Shown here piece after piece: positions 1 to 5,624 of a DNA stretch of 10,986 nt. The position numbers and the translations under genes were made by a program. Each line of letters opens with the position of its first letter. Within the stretch, counting starts at the first letter, position 1. Source of the DNA: Candidatus Woesearchaeota archaeon (GTDB taxonomy: Archaea > Nanobdellota > Nanobdellia > Woesearchaeales > SKIA01); the NCBI GenBank assembly GCA_007128245.1, contig SKXU01000010.1:1-10986 (forward strand), written 5' to 3'. The notes beneath the pieces are model-generated. The model did no database searches. It was not told where the DNA came from and was given only the letters and a program-made list of their open reading frames with translations.

Positions 1-12
1 AATAATAAATCT

Positions 13-429
13 TTAGATGTCAAGCGTTGCGCGCACACGCCAGCGACCAGTAGGCAATTGTTCAACAATAAGGTCATGATACGTCGGTGCTTTGACGTCG
101 CCGTGACGCGCATAGCGTTTAGCCTCGTCACCGTACACCGCTCCAGAGAGCGTCCAGTGGCGGTGAGAGCGAGTGATGTTTAGCGAGCACGAAGACACAA
201 AGAGTCCTTCAGTATCCAACAACACAATAATCTCTGAGAGGAAATCAAAAAATAGTGCTTCTTTCGTCTCAGCTTCCAAGGACAGAGGAAACGAGAGCTC
301 TGAGCGAATCTTCTCTTCCGTCATGACATGCGTGATCGCCCGTGCAGCATCAGAGAACGCCTCCTGCAACGTAGATCCTTCTGCTTGAATCTTCACGTCA
401 GCAGTGTGGGGCAAATACTCAAATGGCAT
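13..429 (-). CDS. Archease, RtcB RNA-ligase cofactor
   Basis: Archease promotes guanylylation and turnover of the RNA ligase RtcB, which joins tRNA exon halves and repairs RNA in the cytoplasm. The 138-residue protein has the family's length. It shows the N-terminal signature HTADVKIQAEG (residues 8-18), the central FLSEIIVLLDTEG block (about 63-75), and the VKAPTYHDL segment before a C-terminal strand ending RATLDI. Asp11 and the terminal Asp-Ile match positions that bind metal in characterised archeases, as far as I recall the family. The start is set by a TAATG overlap with the upstream acidic-protein gene, and by a GGGTGAT SD (439-445) inside that gene's last codons, so the two are probably co-translated. 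RtcB is not in the window. The family call is strong; the function is inferred from the family. Confidence 0.95.
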   Translation of the reverse strand: MPFEYLPHTADVKIQAEGSTLQEAFSDAARAITHVMTEEKIRSELSFPLSLEAETKEALFFDFLSEIIVLLDTEGLFVSSCSLNITRSHRHWTLSGAVYGDEAKRYARHGDVKAPTYHDLIVEQLPTGRWRVRATLDI

Positions 430-641
430 TAATACGGCATCACCCGAAAATCATCAGAGTCATCACGCACAGGACGTTTAGGCTCGGGCTCATCAAAGAC
501 TGCTGAGAATGCTTCCTCAGAAAAAGAGAGTTCTTCAGAGACAGGCTCAGAAGCCTCACTGCCGGCTAACGACTCAAGAAAGCGAGCAACAGCACGCAAT
601 CGTTCAGGACGCTCCTTGTCCGTGTCAATGGTTATAATCAT
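429..641 (-). CDS. Small acidic protein of unknown function, upstream of archease
   Basis: This 70-residue protein is not assigned to a named family. Residues 1-9 (MIITIDTDK) look like a beta strand, followed by a helix to about residue 27 (ERPERLRAVARFLESLAG). The remainder is rich in Glu, Asp, Ser and Pro and is probably disordered, ending DDSDDFRVMPY. The strand-helix start resembles small proteins I have seen in DPANN archaea, but I cannot name a family. Its TAA stop shares a base with the archease ATG (TAATG), so it is the first gene of a two-gene operon. A TATA box about 26 nt upstream of the ATG implies a leaderless mRNA. That promoter and the tight overlap are the main evidence that it is real. 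A role connected to RtcB or archease is only a guess from position. Confidence 0.75.
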   Translation of the reverse strand: MIITIDTDKERPERLRAVARFLESLAGSEASEPVSEELSFSEEAFSAVFDEPEPKRPVRDDSDDFRVMPY

Positions 642-661
642 AGTTGAGTAAATGAGAATCT

Positions 662-672
662 GCTATATAAAA
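662..672 (-). promoter_or_regulatory. TATA box for the acidic protein-archease operon
   Basis: Read on the minus strand, TTTTATATAG is centred about 26 nt before the ATG at 641. That is the archaeal TATA-to-start spacing expected for a leaderless transcript. The element is near-palindromic and could also fire on the plus strand toward the lamin-tail gene, giving a leader of about 80 nt. Confidence 0.65.
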
Positions 673-748
673 CAGCCGGTAGAGTTTTTTCCAAGACAAA
701 AAATCTTCGAAAACACCATAAGAACTTGCGCAGCACCCGCAGTAACAC

Positions 749-758
749 ACCTAAAAAG
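749..758 (+). promoter_or_regulatory. Possible TATA element of the lamin-tail gene
   Basis: The TATA-like CCTAAAAAGC lies about 24 nt before the ATG at 778. No SD precedes that ATG, which fits a leaderless start. It is a weaker match than the TATA at 662-672, which is an alternative promoter for the same gene. Confidence 0.35.
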
Positions 759-777
759 CGCCAGCGCATCACGATAC

Positions 778-1941
778 ATGAGATACACACTACTCCTGAT
801 CGCACTCTTGTTTGTCGCCGCCAACGCAGATCTTCGTATAGACATGGTCTACTACGACCCGTTTAACAGCAGAGGGTCTGAAGCCGTGCTTATACACAAC
901 ACGGGAGCAAACACTATAGACTTGACAGGGTATCGGCTTGCAACGCGCACAAGCCCGCAAGACCACACCCTCCAAGGAATCATCGCGCCCTTTGGGACGT
1001 ACCTATCAACCTACACCGGATGGGATGAGCAAAAAGATAATCAAAGCTGGCCGGACGCAGACCACCAACAACCAATAACACTCGCTAACGCAGGAGGATG
1101 GGTGAGCCTGACCACGCCAGAAGGAGAAGTACTTGATACTGTCGGATGGGGCAACACAGAAGTGTATCTTGGAATCCCACACCCTGGAGTACAAAAAGGA
1201 ATGGCGCTTGTGCGAACACAAGATACAGGCAATAACAGCGCAGACTTTGCGGAACTCCTCCCGTTCACCACGCAACAACAAGAAGGAACAACACTCCTCT
1301 TTGACGTACTAAACACGCCTCCTGAGATCATACACATCGCTGTAGAAGACGATTTTCCTGATAGAGAACACGTGCAACTGCTCCCTCTTACAAACGGAAG
1401 ACACATCTGGGTGAACATCACAGTCAGAGATAATAACACGCTGCACAGCACCACAGTCACCGTAAACGACGTAGTACTCGAAGGCAACACGAGCGCCACA
1501 CAAACAGTTTTCACAGGGCTCATTCCGATAACGGCACAAACAACACACCTAACCGTACGCGTAGAAGACGAAGAGCACGTCATAGAAGAAACGCTATACG
1601 TAGAAATCCTTCCTGCAGCAAGCATCCGCGTGCCAGACAACGTGCAAACAACAATCATGCCAAACAGGGCAGCAAACAACACCATACTCATTGAGAACAC
1701 AGGAGGGAGCGCAGTGAACTTACACATCAAAGGAACGCCTCCACGCAGAGCGCAACACCTGCTTGGACAAGTATACTACTCCATTAATGGAGCTGAATAC
1801 GAACTCCAACGAGACATACGAGAGCACGAAGTAGTACTGGCTCCCGGACAGCAACTGTCCATACACGTGCGCACCACCGCAAGCTTTGTGCCCGCAGGCC
1901 AATACAGCGGACAGATAATCATCGCAGGAGTACTCGCATGA
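778..1941 (+). CDS. Secreted lamin-tail-domain (LTD) surface protein
   Basis: A 387-residue predicted exported protein. Residues 1-17 are a Sec signal peptide (MRYTLLLIALLFVAANA) with an ANA cleavage motif before Asp18. Residues 19 to about 165 fit a lamin-tail domain: an opening IDMVYYDP strand, then EAVLIHNTGANTIDLTGYRL, a GGWVSLTTPEGEVLDTVGWGN strand pair, and the typical tail TGNNSADF. Residues 181-280 and 281-387 look like two beta-sandwich (Ig-like) domains, the last ending in PAGQYSGQIII. There is no membrane segment and no cysteine, and about five N-glycosylation sequons (for example VNITV and EGNTSA). An in-frame ATG at 652 would add 42 residues. I prefer 778 because the signal peptide begins there and the extension is not export-like. 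The stop overlaps the next gene as ATGA. LTDs occur in nuclear lamins, extracellular nucleases and prokaryotic surface proteins, usually as binding modules; the ligand here is unknown. Confidence 0.8.
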   Translation: MRYTLLLIALLFVAANADLRIDMVYYDPFNSRGSEAVLIHNTGANTIDLTGYRLATRTSPQDHTLQGIIAPFGTYLSTYTGWDEQKDNQSWPDADHQQPITLANAGGWVSLTTPEGEVLDTVGWGNTEVYLGIPHPGVQKGMALVRTQDTGNNSADFAELLPFTTQQQEGTTLLFDVLNTPPEIIHIAVEDDFPDREHVQLLPLTNGRHIWVNITVRDNNTLHSTTVTVNDVVLEGNTSATQTVFTGLIPITAQTTHLTVRVEDEEHVIEETLYVEILPAASIRVPDNVQTTIMPNRAANNTILIENTGGSAVNLHIKGTPPRRAQHLLGQVYYSINGAEYELQRDIREHEVVLAPGQQLSIHVRTTASFVPAGQYSGQIIIAGVLA

Positions 1942-2372
1942 TATGGCTCTTTCTTGCCTTAGCACTGTATCCACCAAGCATGGATGTATCCGGAGCTCCA
2001 GGAGAAACGGTCGAGCTCAACATCCTTGCTGCGGGCACCCAAGACGTGATGTTTTCAACAAGCGCTCCACTGCGTCTTGAGGAAGAGCAGTCAATACAAG
2101 GATCAACGCATCTGACGTTATCAGCAAGAATCGCTCCACACACAAAAACCGACAACTACACGGCATACCTGTACGCATACCCTGCAGGAGAAGACTCCGT
2201 GCTCGTTGCAACAGCCATTCCTGTGCGAGTAGCCGTCCACCAGGCACCCGCCACATCTCGCGTCATCCCCACCCATCGCTCTCAACCAGTGCTGTGGGCG
2301 GCACTCGCAGGAATCCTCAGCGCAGGAGCGCTGTTTATTCTTCATAGGATAAAAAGCGCTTTGAGTTCATAA
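1938..2372 (+). CDS. Membrane-anchored Ig-like surface protein, partner of the LTD protein
   Basis: This 144-residue protein has a hydrophobic N-terminus (MIWLFLALALYPP) that should act as a signal peptide. A beta-rich extracellular domain follows (about residues 16-105, beginning VSGAPGETVELNI and containing one NYT sequon). Then comes a Pro/His/Arg-rich linker and a transmembrane helix (about 116-135, VLWAALAGILSAGALFIL) with a short basic cytoplasmic end (HRIKSALSS). It has no cysteine. The start overlaps the lamin-tail gene's stop as ATGA and has an AGGAG SD at 1926-1930, so the two proteins should be made together. The simplest reading is that it anchors the soluble lamin-tail protein at the cell surface, which is inference. 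Its last 38 bp overlap the 3' end of the convergent TatD gene. No specific family is recognised. Confidence 0.75.
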   Translation: MIWLFLALALYPPSMDVSGAPGETVELNILAAGTQDVMFSTSAPLRLEEEQSIQGSTHLTLSARIAPHTKTDNYTAYLYAYPAGEDSVLVATAIPVRVAVHQAPATSRVIPTHRSQPVLWAALAGILSAGALFILHRIKSALSS

Positions 2373-3072
2373 AAATCTGTGAGCGCGTATCTTCAAGAAC
2401 TTCTTTACGAGCAGCAGCGATCGCCTGAACACCAACAAGCACATTTGCGGGCTCGTTAGGCAAATCATTCGGGGACATCCACGGAGCATCAGTTTCTGAG
2501 AGGAGACGATCAGCAGGAACTTCTTGTGACAGGCGCTGAAAGTGGGTTGCGCGCACCACGCTCGTAGGAAGAGAAAAATAATGCCCTGCATCAATCCCCC
2601 GCCGAGCAAGCTTTAGCGAACCACCAAAACAATGCAGATTAGCAACCACAGAAAAAGAAGAGAGCGCGTCAAGCACATCCGCTTCCGCCTTCCTGCTGTG
2701 CACCAACACAGGCTTTTTGAGCTCTTCAGCAAGAGCGAGCACCTCAGTAAACACGCTCTTCATACGCTCTTTTTGCGTTGCGTCATGATGATAATCAAGA
2801 CCTATCTCGCCAATCGCAACAGGGTTGTGGTCACGAATCTGATCATACACCAAAGATAACTGCTCATCTGAGAGCGTGACTGCGTCGTTTGGATACAAAC
2901 CCAAAGCGGCTTTGACCACAGAGAATTGTTCTTGCAGCAACAAAGCGGCCTTATTATTCTCGTAATGAAGCCCGTTCGTAAGAATAAGCGACACCCCAGC
3001 CTCCTCAGCAGAAGACACCGCTGCTTGTGGATTACTGAGGGCGTCGAGGTGGCAGTGAATATCTACATACAT
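2335..3072 (-). CDS. TatD-family metal-dependent hydrolase (putative DNase)
   Basis: TatD proteins are cytoplasmic TIM-barrel metalloenzymes with 3'-5' DNA exonuclease or related phosphoesterase activity. All the metal-site motifs are visible in the 245 residues: HCHLD (His6, His8), GEIGLDYHHD (Glu89), VLVHSRKAE (His125), NLHCFGGS (His147) and SETDAPW (Asp195). The length is normal for the family. In the usual GxHP motif the His is replaced by Tyr (ALGLYP, residues 56-61). It lies 29 bp downstream of the Zn-ribbon gene. No SD precedes the ATG, but a TATA-like element at 3091-3100 would give a leaderless transcript. The natural substrate is unknown, and the overlapping convergent membrane-protein gene gives no functional clue. 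Confidence 0.93.
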   Translation of the reverse strand: MYVDIHCHLDALSNPQAAVSSAEEAGVSLILTNGLHYENNKAALLLQEQFSVVKAALGLYPNDAVTLSDEQLSLVYDQIRDHNPVAIGEIGLDYHHDATQKERMKSVFTEVLALAEELKKPVLVHSRKAEADVLDALSSFSVVANLHCFGGSLKLARRGIDAGHYFSLPTSVVRATHFQRLSQEVPADRLLSETDAPWMSPNDLPNEPANVLVGVQAIAAARKEVLEDTRSQIFMNSKRFLSYEE

Positions 3073-3090
3073 ACCACGAGAAAGGAGCGT

Positions 3091-3100
3091 GTCTTTATGT
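3091..3100 (-). promoter_or_regulatory. Possible TATA element of the TatD gene
   Basis: On the minus strand ACATAAAGAC is centred about 24 nt before the ATG at 3072, and no SD is present. This suggests an internal leaderless start, although read-through from the Zn-ribbon gene is equally possible. Confidence 0.35.
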
Positions 3101-3101
3101 A

Positions 3102-3482
3102 TTACTCGTTTCTGCGACGAAACGTCTCAAGAATATCAATCATGTACTTTCCGTCTTCAAGCTTGTAGATAAGAGGCTGTTTATCAGTAAAGAGATTGAC
3201 AAGATCTAGTTCATACTTTCCAGGGCCAAGAATGTTAATACTCTCCAAGTCAAGCACGACGGGCTTATCACGGTCAAACTCATCCCCGATAAGGTCAAAC
3301 ACGTCGCGCTCAATCTGCTCTTTTTGATCTTTTGAGAGCGCATTCGCACGTTTTTTTGCTTCATCTACTTGTGATGCGCGCACGAAAAAAAAGAATTTCC
3401 CACCACACGAGGAGCACCCTGACAGGATTTCTTTTGATCCATCATCGTAAAACGTGTTACATTGCACGCACTGGTGGGGCAT
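3102..3482 (-). CDS. Zn-ribbon protein, DUF2072 (OapC/ArvC-like) family
   Basis: This 126-residue protein opens with a four-cysteine zinc ribbon (Cys5, Cys8, Cys23, Cys26; CVQC and CSSC). A basic/acidic helix follows (about 40-70), then the conserved block ESINILGPGKYELDLVNLF and the C-terminal LEDGKYMIDIL. This arrangement matches the archaeal DUF2072 family, which I recall being labelled OapC/ArvC; the label was not checked. The family commonly lies near an Era-like GTPase and a DUF2073 protein, both present just upstream here, with a Nudix gene in between. A TATA box overlapping the Nudix stop suggests its own leaderless promoter. The biochemical role is not established; a nucleic-acid or protein adaptor for the GTPase is a reasonable guess. 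Confidence 0.88.
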   Translation of the reverse strand: MPHQCVQCNTFYDDGSKEILSGCSSCGGKFFFFVRASQVDEAKKRANALSKDQKEQIERDVFDLIGDEFDRDKPVVLDLESINILGPGKYELDLVNLFTDKQPLIYKLEDGKYMIDILETFRRRNE

Positions 3483-3504
3483 GTAATTGCTGTGGTAGTT
3501 TGAG

Positions 3505-3512
3505 TTTATATA
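3505..3512 (-). promoter_or_regulatory. TATA box of the Zn-ribbon gene
   Basis: A strong TATATAAA on the minus strand is centred about 27 nt before the ATG at 3482, giving a leaderless transcript. It overlaps the stop codon of the Nudix gene. Confidence 0.6.
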
Positions 3513-3967
3513 GGTTTGCTGCCCAGAGCATCAAGTGCTGCGAGCGCGTATCTGCGAGCGCGCTCATCCATGGAAAGCTCTTGTACCTCGCTTTTTGTGC
3601 ACCAACGACACTCTGCTTTCTCATGCGTGTCAGGAATAATGAGAACATCAGTAGTTGCGAGCGCAAAGTACTCAAGTCCAATATGCTCATGCGTATCACT
3701 AATACGATGTCTGTTCATGAAGTTCGGTACAGGAAGCTCTGTGAGCAGATAATTTCTTGACTGTGGATCGCCAGGAATAGTCACGGAAAGACCAACCTCT
3801 TCTTGAGCTTCTCGGTGAGCTGCCTGAAGAGGGTCTTCGTCAAGCTCGATATGCCCTCCTACTCCGAGCCATTCATGAAATTTTTCATGAAAACGCAATA
3901 ACACCTTGTTTTCGTAGACGATCCAAAGTTGCACCGTAAAATCAATGCGTTCATGAATGTGAGGCAT
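3506..3967 (-). CDS. Nudix hydrolase
   Basis: Nudix enzymes hydrolyse nucleoside diphosphates linked to another group, for example oxidised dNTPs, NDP-sugars or ADP-ribose. The 153-residue protein carries a full Nudix box at residues 38-60: G38, then E44, then REAQEEVGL at 52-60, with every metal-binding Glu intact. Strand WIVYENKVLLRFH precedes the box, and HEWLGVGGHIE is the usual lead-in. The central IGLEYFALAT and C-terminal CRWCTKSEVQEL segments fit a standard fold. The substrate cannot be told from sequence. The gene sits between the DUF2073 and Zn-ribbon genes, with about 30 and 23 bp gaps. A T-rich TATA-like element about 26 nt upstream suggests a leaderless start. The ATG is preferred because no SD or earlier in-frame start is evident. 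Confidence 0.93.
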   Translation of the reverse strand: MPHIHERIDFTVQLWIVYENKVLLRFHEKFHEWLGVGGHIELDEDPLQAAHREAQEEVGLSVTIPGDPQSRNYLLTELPVPNFMNRHRISDTHEHIGLEYFALATTDVLIIPDTHEKAECRWCTKSEVQELSMDERARRYALAALDALGSKPI

Positions 3968-3988
3968 ACATGATAGGAAAGAAAAGAG

Positions 3989-3997
3989 AATAAAAAA
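3989..3997 (-). promoter_or_regulatory. T-rich TATA element of the Nudix gene, also a terminator candidate
   Basis: On the minus strand TTTTTTATT lies directly after the DUF2073 stop and about 26 nt before the Nudix ATG. It could be the Nudix TATA box, the U-tract terminator of the upstream operon (more T-runs follow toward 3977), or both. Confidence 0.45.
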
Positions 3998-4363
3998 TTA
4001 TTGTGTTAAGAGCTGAATCTTATCAGGGTCTTGCTTGATTTCTTTGACGACATTTGCAGGACCGATGATAGTGAGTCCTGAGCGGTTGCCAAGCAAGATA
4101 TTGACGAGGCGACTTTTGAGCTTAGCAAAAAACTCGTTGTTGCCTGCGTCAGGATAAATCACAGAAAGCTCAATCCCCTTGAACTTCTTGTTAATTGACG
4201 CCATGGTCTTTTGGATGAGCTGCGCTTCTTCTTCTGCTGTGAGACGTCCTTCCAAAAGCACTATCTTATCTTTTTTGGCTGCGTCCAAAAGCTTTTTGAT
4301 GCGCGCCTTTGAGTCGAGCTGCTCAATCTCTGCGTACGGGATGAATTGTAGTGTCAGGCTCAT
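3998..4363 (-). CDS. DUF2073 (OapB/ArvB-like) protein
   Basis: This 121-residue cytoplasmic protein has no signal or membrane segment. It shows the archaeal DUF2073 pattern: N-terminal LQFIPYAEIEQLDSKARIKKLLD, then IVLLEGRLTAEEEAQLI (about 34-50), GIELSVIYPD (63-72) and GLTIIGPANVVKEI (96-109). I recall the family also being named OapB/ArvB, not verified here. Its start overlaps the GTPase stop as ATGA, and a GAGGTGA SD (4368-4374) lies inside the GTPase's last codons, so the two are translationally coupled and probably act together. The function is unknown. A regulator, effector or RNA-associated partner of the GTPase would fit. Confidence 0.88.
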   Translation of the reverse strand: MSLTLQFIPYAEIEQLDSKARIKKLLDAAKKDKIVLLEGRLTAEEEAQLIQKTMASINKKFKGIELSVIYPDAGNNEFFAKLKSRLVNILLGNRSGLTIIGPANVVKEIKQDPDKIQLLTQ

Positions 4364-4992
4364 TTGGTCACCTCAAACAATGCTTCGTAAAACTCTTCGA
4401 TGTTTTTACCGTGCTTTGCAGAAATACCAATGACATCATACTGCGGGAACGCAGCCTTAATCTTTTTGATATCAGATTTTTTGAGATCAATCTTGTTTGC
4501 TACAAGAAGAACAGGAATATCGCGCGCTTGCAAATTGCCGACAATAGTAATATTTACTTGACTGTACGGATCTTTGGTAGAGTCAAGAACGATAACTACT
4601 GCGTCCATGTCATCAAGCCACTTGATAGCATCAATAACTCCTTTTGTTGCTTCTTTAGCGCGCTCTTTCGCATCCTTTTCCTTAATTCCTGCTTTTAAAA
4701 ATTCTTCATAATCAATTTTTGTAGCAATACCAGGAGTGTCTACGAGATTAAATGAGAGCTCGCGACCATCTTTTGCTTTGATAGTTACTTGCTCTTTTAT
4801 AGTGACTTCACGCGTCTCGTGAGCCATGGCAGAGACAGAGCCCATTTCTTCGCCAAGCCAATCCTCACAAATACGATTAGCAAGAGTTGTTTTCCCTCCA
4901 TTAGGAGGGCCGTACAGACCCAGCTTTACTTGACTCTTCTTTCTGAAAAGAGAAGAAAAAAAATTAGAAAAAAATTTTTTTATGGCTTTCAT
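4360..4992 (-). CDS. Era-like GTP-binding protein of the DUF2073/Zn-ribbon cluster
   Basis: A 210-residue TRAFAC-class GTPase. Motifs are G1 GPPNGGKTT (28-36), G3 DTPG (85-88), G4 NKID (166-169) and G5 ISAKHG (190-195). The switch I region contains HETREVT (59-65). Residues 1-19 form a basic-aromatic extension (KKFFSNFFSSLFRKK) that could be an amphipathic, membrane-binding helix; this is inference. The ATG lies in an ATGA overlap with the archaellin stop and has no SD of its own, so translation probably depends on ribosomes finishing the archaellin. The extension is encoded by long A and T tracts that resemble an archaeal terminator. The gene is then coupled to the DUF2073 gene by a second ATGA overlap. 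The reading frame is intact across the homopolymers. The cellular role of the family is not established. Confidence 0.93.
   Translation of the reverse strand: MKAIKKFFSNFFSSLFRKKSQVKLGLYGPPNGGKTTLANRICEDWLGEEMGSVSAMAHETREVTIKEQVTIKAKDGRELSFNLVDTPGIATKIDYEEFLKAGIKEKDAKERAKEATKGVIDAIKWLDDMDAVVIVLDSTKDPYSQVNITIVGNLQARDIPVLLVANKIDLKKSDIKKIKAAFPQYDVIGISAKHGKNIEEFYEALFEVTK
4946..4981 (-). terminator. T-rich terminator-like tract inside the start of the GTPase gene
   Basis: On the minus strand an A7-T7 block is followed by T8 and T4 runs, starting 11 nt after the GTPase ATG. Oligo-T tracts in the non-template strand are the known archaeal intrinsic termination signal. Here the tract directly follows the archaellin stop but lies within a coding frame, so it may terminate part of the archaellin transcription. 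Confidence 0.4.
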
Positions 4993-5546
4993 GGATACAA
5001 GTAGACTCGTTCCGTGCTAATCACGTCAGGAAGTGAAAAAATCACTACTGTAGGAGTTCCGATCTGAGGGATGAAGTTAATGCGTACAGTCTCTCCTTCC
5101 TCAAGAGCGCGTTCTGACTCGAAAACCACGTTAATAACGTCTCCACGGACAATAACGCCAGCTTGCGCATTCGTTCCCTGTTGCAAGTAGTCAACACCAA
5201 ACTCCGTGTCAGACCCTGCGTCGCTTCCTGAGTAAGTAAACGTCTGCGTAGTGTTTGCAGTTGACAGTGTCATCGTCACCGCATCCAGGTTGATCGGCTC
5301 ACTTCCAGGAGCAAGCTTCATGATCATCTCAAGGTTTTCAAGATTACTTGTTCCGTCGGTTCCAGAAACTTCTAGGGCTACTGCGCTCGTGGCAATTTGA
5401 CCCGTAGCTTGAGCTCCTGTACTTAGTGCGCGTTGTTGCAAGCTACCAGCGGTTTGAATGAGTACTCCCGCAGCCACTGCTGCAACCAATAATAGTGCAA
5501 TAAAGATAATCAGTGTTCCTACTCCCATTTCTGCTTTTTTATTCAT
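4989..5546 (-). CDS. Archaellin (archaeal flagellin), downstream paralogue
   Basis: Archaellin is the filament subunit of the archaellum (arlB/flaB type), exported after processing by a FlaK/PibD-type prepilin peptidase. The 185-residue precursor starts MNKKA-EMGVGTLIIFIALLL. Cleavage is predicted after Ala5, leaving Glu-Met-Gly at +1 to +3 with the conserved Gly at +3, then a hydrophobic helix to about residue 35. The globular part contains MIMKLAPGSEPINL (about 72-85) and the family's C-terminal VRINFIPQIGTPTVVIF, ending VYLYP. There is no cysteine and one sequon (NTT). The start has a GGAGTGA SD (5553-5559) and a strong promoter. The stop overlaps the GTPase start as ATGA. The mature N-terminal region is nearly identical to the paralogue upstream. 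Short length suggests a simple outer domain. Confidence 0.93.
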   Translation of the reverse strand: MNKKAEMGVGTLIIFIALLLVAAVAAGVLIQTAGSLQQRALSTGAQATGQIATSAVALEVSGTDGTSNLENLEMIMKLAPGSEPINLDAVTMTLSTANTTQTFTYSGSDAGSDTEFGVDYLQQGTNAQAGVIVRGDVINVVFESERALEEGETVRINFIPQIGTPTVVIFSLPDVISTERVYLYP

Positions 5547-5582
5547 GTAATGTCACTCCAAATAGCTTAATCAAAAAACCAC

Positions 5583-5598
5583 TATATAAAGTTTTTCG
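5583..5598 (-). promoter_or_regulatory. BRE-TATA promoter of the downstream archaellin
   Basis: On the minus strand CGAAAAAC (BRE-like) precedes TTTATATA, whose centre is about 40 nt before the ATG at 5546. That predicts a leader of about 15 nt containing the GGAGTGA SD. It is among the best promoter matches in the window, consistent with a strongly expressed filament subunit. Confidence 0.7.
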
Positions 5599-5605
5599 TA
5601 TTTTC

Positions 5606-5624
5606 GGAAAGAAAAGAAAAAACT
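5606..5624 (-). terminator. Oligo-T terminator of the upstream archaellin
   Basis: Directly after the archaellin stop the minus strand reads T6, C, T4, C, T3. This is an archaeal U-tract terminator candidate with no hairpin needed, placed before the promoter of the next archaellin. Confidence 0.6.

Noticed and set aside
652..777. In-frame upstream extension of the lamin-tail gene (ATG at 652)
   Set aside because: It would place 42 cysteine-containing, non-export-like residues before a textbook signal peptide and would start upstream of the TATA element at 662-672. The ATG at 778 explains the signal peptide.
1041..1730. Long minus-strand ORF (229 codons) inside the lamin-tail gene
   Set aside because: It is the antisense shadow of a clear plus-strand gene. 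Its Ser/Cys/Val-rich composition is that expected from complementing Thr/Ala-rich codons, and no domain or promoter is visible.
3332..3760. Plus-strand ORF (142 codons) opposite the Zn-ribbon and Nudix genes
   Set aside because: It spans two well-supported minus-strand genes and their gap, has no recognisable motif, and its Cys- and Leu-rich composition looks like antisense translation.
4956..4981. Homopolymer runs as a sequencing frameshift in the GTPase start
   Set aside because: The frame from the ATGA-coupled start through G1-G5 is continuous and the N-terminal composition is sensible, so no error has to be assumed.
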